In this document: piece after piece, positions 24,655-32,293 of the stretch
Layout of the letters: each line of letters starts with the position of its first letter
How positions within the stretch are numbered: the stretch's first letter is position 1
Assembly: GCA_964446935.1 (NCBI GenBank)
Contig: CAYUQI010000015.1
Coordinates: 1 to 32,293 of the forward strand
From: UASB124 sp964446935
GTDB lineage: Bacteria; Babelota; Babeliae; Babelales; RVW-14
Reading direction: 5' to 3'
Length of the DNA: 32,293 nucleotides
Program-made: the position numbers and the translations under genes
Notes under the pieces: generated by a model
What the model was told of the DNA's origin: nothing
The model's input: the letters and a program-made list of their open reading frames with translations, nothing else
The model's database searches: none

Positions 24655-27600
24655 TTAATCTGGTAATAGATTAACATCAGCGTTCTTATAATCAAGTGTA
24701 CCTGAGATAAGGTTGAGCGATCCTCCAGGTTTAATCTGAATAGTAAGATCATCATTGAAATTATGGTTCCCAAATACAAATCCTTCAGACATGCTCGTTG
24801 CCCCATCATTAACTAGTTGGTTGGTATGGTCAACGATCAGTGTTCCGCGCGTCAGCTGCATACCTGTTGTGGTTGATGCTAATGTAATGCCATCGATGAA
24901 TAATTGAGCTGAACGGTCTAACAAGACAAACAGATTACGGTTGTTGGTGCTTGGTGCATATCGGAATGTGATACCATCCATGACCAGACGTGAATTACTA
25001 GTGACGGTCAGCGTTGATTCAGATTCATAGCTGAACAGATTGGTACCACGGATGTAGTTATCCTGTCCGAATTCCATAATACCTGTGGTAAAACTTATGT
25101 CATTATCAAGTAATAGGCCGCAGTTTTGGAAGGCGACCGTGGCTGTTGCGCCGGAACATCGGATATTATTAAGATAGAGGCCATCGAGTGAGGTATCGTG
25201 AATATCCAATCTGCTATGCGGTGACACAACAATTGAGTTGGATGGGTAAATGGTGAGCAGGTTGCCGTATCCGAAGATGCAGCCATTACCAACAAAGTTC
25301 CAGGTGTGAAGCATTTGTTGCGATTGGGCAAGCATAAGAGCCGTTTGATTATCGAAGATGATGGTTGATCCTGTGCCAAGCTGTAGCGCACTATCAATGT
25401 AGTTTTTCAAGACCACATTCTTGAAGGTGACGGTTATTCCGTCTGCTATGTGCAAGATGTTTGGTGATTGGCATGCAAAGTTGATCACATGTCCATTCCC
25501 ATCGATGACTGTATCTGTTTGAACTGACATTGTATGGTTTAATGAAAGATAAATATCATAAGACATTGTGTAAGTTAATGAATTGACAATGATGTTGTTT
25601 GGTCCATGGTCAATGGTTTGAAGTTGGGTATCAAGCCACACGATGCTATTGCTATTGTTGATTATCTCTGGAATTGCGTTACTGAAAGTGCGTAGTATAT
25701 ACAAGAGTGTGTTGCTGTTGTTTCTATCGCTAAATAATAAAGCATTACTATTATTACGTTCTAGGAATAATAAGGTGTTGCTGTTGTTACGTGCTAAGAA
25801 GTTTAATGTATTACTATTGTTCTTGGTTAAGAACAGTTTGGCATTGCTGTCAGTGCGCTCGAGATACAAGATCGTATTACTATCGTTTTTGTTCAAGTAT
25901 AGAAGGGCTGCACTACTTGCCATGTTTAAATATATCAGTGTAGTACTGTTATATTTTGCCAACTCTACCAGGTAATTGGTATTGGTTGCAGTCCAATGGA
26001 GCCATGCATTGCTGTTATTCTTGTCCCCAAAGAGCAATGCATTACTGTTGTTTTTTGTTAAGTACAATAGGGTGTTGCTGTTGTTTTTTGTAAGGAACAA
26101 TTTTGCATTACTGTCTGTTCGATCGAGATATAACAAGGTGTTACTGTTATTGGTTGTTAGATATGAAAGTGCATTGCTAAAGGTTCGCAGCTGTTCAGCT
26201 TCAATGGTAACTGCGGCTGTAGAATATGATTGTTTAAGTGTGTCTTTAGCGACAACAACATTCACAATTGATTCGGACGATTTTTCATACACAATGTAAC
26301 CAAGCTGAGCAATTTCAAGTCGAGCAAGTTCATTGGTTGCGCGTGCAGGGGTGTTGCTTGTTATAGCATTATTGGCATCGCCTAGAGTATCATATTGTTG
26401 TGTATCCATGACTGCAAAATAGTGCGGTGTTGCAGAGTTAAGATCGTTTTTGGATACATATAAGCGATACACGCCATATTTTGTTCCACCGAGTGCTGTT
26501 GGAGTTCCGGAATTATTATAAAGGCCTGAGAATGCCGTTGTTGCTGAGCCATTTCGAGCCCATTGCGCACCTGCTATTGTATACATGATATTAAATGCAA
26601 CAGGAGCTCCAGAACTGTCTGGAATTGTTGTTTGTAAACCATGGTCAGCCATAACATCTTGGCCGGCAATTGCAATTCCAGTTGCCCCGCTTTGAATAAT
26701 AACAGCTCCTAAATTATTATTTTCAATGACAGGGCCAATAAGGTTATGAAGACAAACTGATGTGTTGGCAGGTATTTGGTAAGGGTGATTTTCTTTAACG
26801 GTAATTTGATTATTTGTCGGTGAGGCAGCGTCTCTTAAGCATTGGAAAAGGAGAATATAATCAGTGAATAAAGGTAACGAGAAGCTTGTTGCTGTACCGA
26901 TGGTTCCGTTAGCATCAATATAGATGTAATACATGTTTCCTGCCGTCATGCCAGAGATTGTTTGTGGCGCCGTCCAGGAAACTGGAAGATTTTTAATGTA
27001 GCCAGATCCGCCTTTGAGCAAGGTGAAACTACCTAATGTTGTGTCATCGTAATATGTTCCTGATCCGTCCCATGCAGCAAAACCTGTAAATACTTTAGAT
27101 GCTGTTGACATCCTGTCGACTAAGATTATTGCGTTACTGTTTATTCTGTTGCTATATAGCAGTGCATTGCTGTTGTTTGTAGTCAAGAACAGTTTTGCGT
27201 TACTGTCGGTACGATCGAGGAAAAGAAGAGCGTTGCTATTGTTTTTTGTATGGAAAAGAAGAGCGTTGCTGTTGTAACGAGCAGCAGTTAGTAATGCTTC
27301 GCTGTTATTATCGATCCAATNNNNNNNNNNNNNNNNNNNNNNNNNNNNNNNNNNNNNNNNNNNNNNNNNNNNNNNNNNNNNNNNNNNNNNNNNNNNNNNN
27401 NNNNNNNNNNNNNNNNNNNNGAAGTGTATTGCTGTTGTTCTTCGTATGGAATAACAATGCATTGCTGTTGTAACGAGCAGCAGTTAGTAATGCTTCGCTG
27501 TTATTATCGATCCAATACAATAACGTATTACTATTAAACCTATTGAGAGCTGTGAGTGCATTACTGTTGTTTGTTGTCAGGAACAATTTTGCATTACTGT

Positions 27601-30283
27601 CGATGCGGTCTAAGTAGAGGAGTGTATTGCTGTTGTTCTTCGTATGGAATAACAGTGCATTGCTGTTGTAACGAGCAGCAGTTAGTAATGCTTCGCTGTT
27701 ATTATCGATCCAATACAATAACGTATTACTATTAAACCTATTGAGAGCTGTGAGTGCATTACTGTTGTTTGTTGTCAGGAACAATTTTGCATTACTGTCG
27801 ATGCGGTCTAAGTAGAGGAGTGTATTGCTATTGTAGCGGATTTGGTTAGAAAGCTCTGTGTTGTTGGCAAGGATAGCATTGCTGTTGTTTCTAGTTAAGA
27901 AGAGCTTAGCGTTACTATCGGTACGATCTAAGTAAAGAAGTGTATTGCTGTTGTTCTTCGTATGGAATAACAATGCATTGCTGTTGTAACGGGCTAATGT
28001 TAATAAGGCTTCGCTGTTATTGTCTATCCAATACAGTAATGCATTGCTATTAAATCTATTAAGTGACAACAAGGCGTTGCTGTTGTTTGCTGTCAGGAAC
28101 AATTTTGCATTACTGTCGATTCTATCAAGATACAAGAGTGTATTGCTGTTGTAGCGGATTTTGTTAGAGAGATTGGTATTCATAGCAAGAATGGCGTTGC
28201 TGTTGTTCTTGGTGAGAAAGAGCTTGGCATTACTGTCGGTGCGATCGAGGTACAGGAGCGTGTTGCTATTGTTTCTTGTCTGATTCGTCAAACTGCGTAT
28301 TGCATTACTATTAACCCTATCTCCATACAACAACGCATTACTATTAAATCGATTCAAAGCTAACAATGCACGGCTATTGTTTCTTGCAAAAAATAACTTG
28401 GCATTGCTATCAATTCTATCCAGATATAACAAAGCATTACTGTTGGCTCTTCTGCCAAAAAGTAACGCATTGCTGTTGTTTCGTATTCCTCGTGCAAATG
28501 CATTACTATTTGTCCGAACAGTGATACTTAATGTGTTTAAATCTTCATCCAAATCACTTATTAATACACCGAGTTTTTTTATTGCATTACTATTATTTCG
28601 TATACCACGGGCAAAAGCGTTGCTATTTGTTCGTACTGTTCTATTGAGTGTTACAAGGGCATTGCTATTGTTTCGTGCAAAGAATAATTTGGCATTACTG
28701 TCAATGCGATCAAAGTATAAAAGTGTATTGCTGTTGTATCGGGCTTGATTTGTCAGATTGCGTATTGCATTGCTATTGACTCTATCACCGTAGAGTAAGG
28801 CGTTGCTATTATTTCGTATACTACGGGCAAAAGCGTTACTATTTGTTCGTACTGTCCTATTGAGTGTTACAAGCGCATTGCTATTGTTTCGTGCAAAGAA
28901 TAATTTGGCATTACTGTCAATGCGATCAAAGTATAAAAGTGTATTGCTGTTGTATCGGGCTTGATTTGTCAGATTGCGTATTGCATTGCTATTGACTCTA
29001 TCACCGTAGAGTAAGGCATTACTATTATTTCGTATACTACGGGCAAAAGCGTTGCTATTTGTTCGTACTGTTCTATTGAGTGTTACAAGTGCATTGCTGT
29101 TGTTCTTGGTCAGAAACAACTTGGCGTTGCTATCGGTGCGATCTAAATAAAGAAGTGTATTGCTGTTGTAACGTATTAATTCGTTATCGCCAACGGTGCT
29201 AATTGTACCATCATCGATCAGAGCCCTATTATTCATCAAACTGGCAAAGGTAAGATCCCCTTTATTTGAAGTACCATTATAAATTGCAAAGTCTTTCCAC
29301 AGTGTAACCCCATCAACACTCAGCGTTCCTCGTTGATCAAATGACACGATGTTATCTTTTAAGATAAATGTTGTAGGGCCCTCAACATAATAGCTACCCT
29401 TTGAAATCCTAAATCTATTATCAAATTCAAGGAAAACGTTGGACATATAAATTTTCCCCGTAGCATCCTCAAAATCTATCCACCCCTTATTGATGCCGAG
29501 ACCCTTAATTACTACATCAGTAAATTCTGCATTTGTACCACTTCGAATGTACAGAGTACCCCCTGCCGAAAGATCCAATACATTTCCATGTCCATTTAAA
29601 ACAGTATTATCGGTATTAAAATTCCACACCCCTGATAAACTCGTTCGTTGAGTAAGATTGATATCAGCTGCATTTCTCCAATTAATCGTATGTGTTAAAT
29701 TTAAACTTGCCCCCCCAAAGCTCAAGGCATGTCCACAAAGATCAACCGTTCCAGAGCCGGTAAAATTTCTGTTATCCATAAACCCTAAGTCGCTACTTAC
29801 GGATATTCTGCCGCCATTAAGTGCAATGTTCGTATTTAAATTTGATTGAACCGCTACATTTAATTCGCTTCCTGAATGATCTAATTGTATCGAATTGTTG
29901 TCAAGAAAGATGGGTTGCCCAGAAAGTCTGTTACCCAAACCGTGAATAGTAAGTGAGGGAGCCAGTTGACCATAGACCCCGTGAAATAGTTTATTACCAT
30001 TCAATGAGATGCTATTAAGGTTGGGTTGCAACGTACCTTTAAGTAACAACCTATTATCACCCTCTCTGTAATACCCCTCATCAAAACCAATGTTTTGCCC
30101 ACTCAGCGTAGCACCAGTTTGTTTCTTAATGGTACCAGAACACGATTGAATTGGTTGACTTAAAACAAGCCCCGCCCCACTAGCAATAGCAATAGTAGAC
30201 GTTTCACTACCAAAATTTATACCGGCACTGCATGTTTGCAACACAATGACTATCGCGCTCAGCGCAACAGATATTTTCATCAT
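24655..30283 (-). CDS. Giant secreted fibre-like protein with 11-residue repeat stalk (split by assembly gap)
   Basis: Two open frames abut a 100-N run and belong to one gene: repeat phase on both sides fits 102 missing bases, which gives one ORF of 1,876 residues. The start has GGAGAG and a signal peptide (MMKISVALSAIVIVLQTCSA). Order: N-terminal beta-rich, probably beta-helical domain (coded at about 29176-30283); stalk 1 (about 27110-29175) of units such as NSNTLLYLDRT and DSNAKLFLTKN; a globular domain (about 26195-27110) with phage-tail-fibre-like features (YYIYIDANGTIGTAT, QQYDTLGDANNAI, ATNELARLEIAQLGYIV); stalk 2 (about 25620-26190); and a C-terminal beta-rich domain (24655-25620). 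Both end domains match the upstream paralog, which lacks stalks. It lies 36 nt after that gene, probably in one operon. An extracellular adhesin or surface fibre is inference; no anchor or sorting signal is recognised. Confidence 0.85.
25620..26190 (-). repeat. Stalk 2: protein-level 11-residue repeats
   Basis: About 17 units with consensus [N/D]SN[A/T]LL-x-L-x-x-x, mostly 11 residues (33 nt) with little DNA identity between units, for example NSNTLLFLERN and NSNALLFSDRN. It joins the globular domain to the C-terminal domain. Confidence 0.8.
27285..27828 (-). repeat. 198-bp tandem DNA repeat containing the gap
   Basis: The segment 27421-27630 recurs at 27619-27828 (offset 198) with about two differences (27422/27620 and 27457/27655). 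A third copy starts at 27285 and is cut by the N-run. One unit is 66 codons, that is six 11-residue repeats. Confidence 0.92.
27321..27420. other. Assembly gap (100 N) inside the 198-bp repeat
   Basis: Placeholder of exactly 100 N. The recognisable repeat marker at 27285 and 27481 is 196 apart, two short of the 198 period. A gap of 102 bases (or 102 plus a multiple of 198) restores both period and reading frame. Confidence 0.95.
28585..29098 (-). repeat. 216-bp tandem DNA repeat
   Basis: Copies at 28585-28800, 28801-29016 and a partial one at 29017-29098 are nearly identical. A unit is 72 codons: four 11-residue and two 14-residue protein repeats. It is independent of the 198-bp repeat. Confidence 0.92.
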
Positions 30284-30319
30284 CTACTCTCCTACGTATA
30301 TGAGGCTTTGCCCCCTTTT

Positions 30320-32293
30320 TTAATTTACGTTAGCATGCACCAATCTACCGGACAGAACATTGATGCTTCCGCCTGGAAGGATATTAACCGCAAGATCGTT
30401 ACTTGAATTGTCATTACCTAAGCAGATACCTTGGGAAGCACTTATTGCCCCATCGTTTCTGAAATAGTTTGTTGATTCAACAAACAAAGTTCCTTTGGTC
30501 AACCGCATACCCGTTGTTGATGATCGTAAGGTACAACCATTCAAATACAGCCACGATGTATTATCTTCCATGCCAAGCAGATCACGATTATTAGTAGCTG
30601 GTGCATACTCAAATGTTAATCCAGGTTCAATGAACAAACTTGCATACGAATTAATTCCTGAATCAATGTGTGTTGGCTGATATCTGAAAACATTCGTACC
30701 AGATAGCGTCACATCTTCTTCAAATCGGATCTTGCCAGAGGTAAAGCTGTAATCAGATGAAAGAATAAGGTCAGCTTTTCTGAAGCTCAACGATGCCGAG
30801 TCCCCCTGACAACGAATATTGTTTGTGCAAAGACCCGTAACTCGCAGGTCATACATTGTCAGGTGTCCTCCCGGCGTAACAACAATATTCCCGCCAGAAA
30901 GCAGTTGAAGTTCATTACCAACACCAACTAACCATGATTGGCCAGAGAATGTCCACGTTTGGCTTAATTGTTCCGGTGGGTCGAGTTCAACAATAGCATT
31001 ATCCCCAAATACCACATGTGCGTTATTGCCAATATTGAATGAATTCTCGGAGAAATTTGCAACCTTTACATTGGTTAACAGAACAGAAGCATTATCATCA
31101 ACAACGATCTGATTCGCACTTAATTTAGCAAGATTAATAGTATGTCCATTGCCATCAACCGTTACATTGCCACCCATCTGGAGGATGTGTCCATTCGCTA
31201 GATTAAGATCATACGTTAGTGTGTATGTTGAATCCGTAGCAAAGTGAACGTTGGCTGGTCCATGATCTAAATAAGAGAGCTGTTTACTGAGGGCTGAAAT
31301 CATAGTTGTAACATCTTGTGATTCTCCACCTCCCGGTTCAGCAACTTTAATTGTGCCGTTTGAAACAAGAGATAAGTATTTACTCAATGAGCCAGAACCA
31401 AAGGTGAATTTGCCATGTGTCGATTGATCAAGTGGATCTTCCCACAATGTTACGCCGTTAATGGTCATTGATGCATTGTTATCCAATGTCCAGTTGTAGT
31501 TCTTCATTCCAACAACGGTAGGACCATTGATATAGATACCACCAATTGTTGTTGAGATGTTATTGTCTAACATGACATATGCATTGGTGAGTCTCAATGT
31601 CGATGTATCACTCATGAATTCAATATTGCCAAATCCTTTACCAATGCCATACAAGATAATATTTTCGAGTGTCAACCGTGAATTTGGCCTGATAAGAATT
31701 GTAGATCCACTGGAAAGATCAAGCATATTGCCATTGCCATTGATATGCATGTCTCCATTAAATGTCCATTGAGCAAATAATCTTCGTGAGCCATTCAAGA
31801 CCATGCTACTTGGATCTGTGGCATTCCAGTATCGTGTATTTGTGAAACTAAAATCAGATGAACCAAAAATGAGTCGTGCGCCACCCATTTCCACTGTTCC
31901 AGACCCAGTCATTCGTTTGTCAGTAATGAAGTTGGTATTTGCATCAAGGATTATTTTACCGCCATTAAGAGCTATGTTATTGGAGTAAGACGAAAGTAAT
32001 GCTGAGTGTAGGGTAACTAACGGATTGGCTAACGTTATTGTGCCACTTATTTCACCGGCCCCACCCACGGTAGATGTTCCAGAAACACAATAGATCGGTT
32101 CTGCAGTTGCCCCTTGTAATGCATATAAATAGTCACCATCTTCGAGTCTGTATGGACGGATTCCATGACATCGTAATCGGTGTGTGCGATAGCGACCACG
32201 GTGAATGTGGGTCATGTTGTCTTGATAGAGATGGGACCCTGGTTCTAACTCAAGAGATCCAGCTTCATCAAATGTTAGATAGCCATCTTTGAG
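30320..32293 (-). CDS. Secreted beta-rich paralog of the fibre protein, without stalk (partial at window edge)
   Basis: The frame stays open to the last base of the window, so the true start lies outside; the internal ATG at 32215 is not the start. At least 657 residues are visible. The first visible part includes DGYLTFDEAGSLEL; then comes a beta-rich domain (NIALNGGKIILDA, MTGSGTVEMGGA, GNGNMLDLSSGSTI) matching the N-terminal domain of the downstream giant protein (NIALNGGRISVSS, FTGSGTVDLCG, GHGNVLDLSAGGT). After a short helical joint (DVTTMISALSKQLSYLDHGP) follows a domain matching the giant protein's C-terminal domain (VDGNGHTINLA, YAPATNNRDL, TGMRLTKGTL, PGGSINVLSG). Repeated short strands with Asn/Gly turns suggest a beta-helix. 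The stalks and tail-fibre-like domain are absent. The gene is 36 nt upstream of the giant gene on the same strand. Function unknown; surface location is inferred. Confidence 0.8.
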   Translation of the reverse strand, partial: LKDGYLTFDEAGSLELEPGSHLYQDNMTHIHRGRYRTHRLRCHGIRPYRLEDGDYLYALQGATAEPIYCVSGTSTVGGAGEISGTITLANPLVTLHSALLSSYSNNIALNGGKIILDANTNFITDKRMTGSGTVEMGGARLIFGSSDFSFTNTRYWNATDPSSMVLNGSRRLFAQWTFNGDMHINGNGNMLDLSSGSTILIRPNSRLTLENIILYGIGKGFGNIEFMSDTSTLRLTNAYVMLDNNISTTIGGIYINGPTVVGMKNYNWTLDNNASMTINGVTLWEDPLDQSTHGKFTFGSGSLSKYLSLVSNGTIKVAEPGGGESQDVTTMISALSKQLSYLDHGPANVHFATDSTYTLTYDLNLANGHILQMGGNVTVDGNGHTINLAKLSANQIVVDDNASVLLTNVKVANFSENSFNIGNNAHVVFGDNAIVELDPPEQLSQTWTFSGQSWLVGVGNELQLLSGGNIVVTPGGHLTMYDLRVTGLCTNNIRCQGDSASLSFRKADLILSSDYSFTSGKIRFEEDVTLSGTNVFRYQPTHIDSGINSYASLFIEPGLTFEYAPATNNRDLLGMEDNTSWLYLNGCTLRSSTTGMRLTKGTLFVESTNYFRNDGAISASQGICLGNDNSSNDLAVNILPGGSINVLSGRLVHANVN

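Larger units (their letters stand above)
27110..29175 (-). repeat. Stalk 1: protein-level 11-residue repeats with 14- and 18-residue variants
   Basis: About 60 units starting [N/D]-S-[N/E]-[A/T]. Most are 11 residues; some are 14 (NSNALVTLNRTVRT, NSNAIRNLTNQARY) or 18 (the unit containing ILAMNTNLSNKIRY). One longer, degenerate unit (about 28515-28580) breaks the pattern with a DLDEDLNTL segment. All common lengths are sums of 7 and 11, as in helical coiled-coil stalks. Confidence 0.8.

Noticed and set aside
25643..26299. Plus-strand open frames of Leu/Asn repeats antisense to the stalk
   Set aside because: The repeat in the true gene lacks stop codons in some other frames, which creates long antisense frames; no start signals and no signal peptide.
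28585..29098. CRISPR array
   Set aside because: Regular repeats are present but they are coding, in frame, about 200 bp long and without short palindromic repeats separated by unique spacers; no cas genes nearby.
30280..30283. Lipoprotein signal on the giant fibre protein (LQTC)
   Set aside because: The residues before Cys (Leu-Gln-Thr) do not fit a lipobox; cleavage after CSA by signal peptidase I is more likely.

Overview
The window looks like a stretch of a small, AT-rich genome of a Gram-negative bacterium. It has two Omp85-family outer-membrane assembly proteins, lipoproteins with lipoboxes, several signal peptides, strong AAGGAG-type ribosome binding sites and tRNAs with encoded CCA ends. 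The mix of core genes with very long, repeat-rich secreted proteins rich in Asn/Ser/Leu suggests a host-associated lineage such as Candidatus Dependentiae (TM6). That placement is inference from style, not from a marker comparison. Two runs of exactly 100 N (12568-12667 and 27321-27420) are assembly placeholders, and both break genes.

Layout. 1-6033: tRNA-Glu, a large Omp85 protein with about seven POTRA-like domains, and, convergent to it, a canonical five-POTRA BamA; between them lie an imperfect REP-like element and a perfect 54-nt palindrome. 6360-11335: a cytidylyltransferase carrying a lipoprotein signal, convergent with a 1,440-residue secreted multidomain protein with a histone-H1-like Lys/Ala tail. 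11502-14933: thioredoxin reductase, an NrnA-type DHH phosphoesterase interrupted by a gap, and a divergent FolC-like Mur ligase. 15056-19741: tRNA-Phe and a conserved translation block (ffh, rpsP, khpA, trmD fused to a second SPOUT methyltransferase, rplS), with rimM missing, followed by a small lipoprotein and an ATGA-coupled membrane peptide. 19858-24498: a secreted hypothetical protein, thioredoxin and aspartyl-tRNA synthetase (one operon), an exported rhodanese, a Gly-rich membrane peptide and a CcdA/DsbD-like electron carrier.

24655-32293: two tandem secreted paralogs read on the minus strand. The downstream one is a giant fibre-like protein. Its two beta-rich end domains are shared with the upstream paralog, but between them it has an extra long stalk built of 11-residue repeats (with 14- and 18-residue variants) and a globular, tail-fibre-like domain. 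The N-run falls inside this stalk. Repeat periodicity predicts that 102 bases are missing, and that length joins the two open frames into one ORF of about 1,876 residues.

The most interesting items are this stalk-inserted surface protein and its DNA-level repeat amplification, the apparently exported cytidylyltransferase, the double-SPOUT TrmD, and the secreted protein with a histone-like tail.
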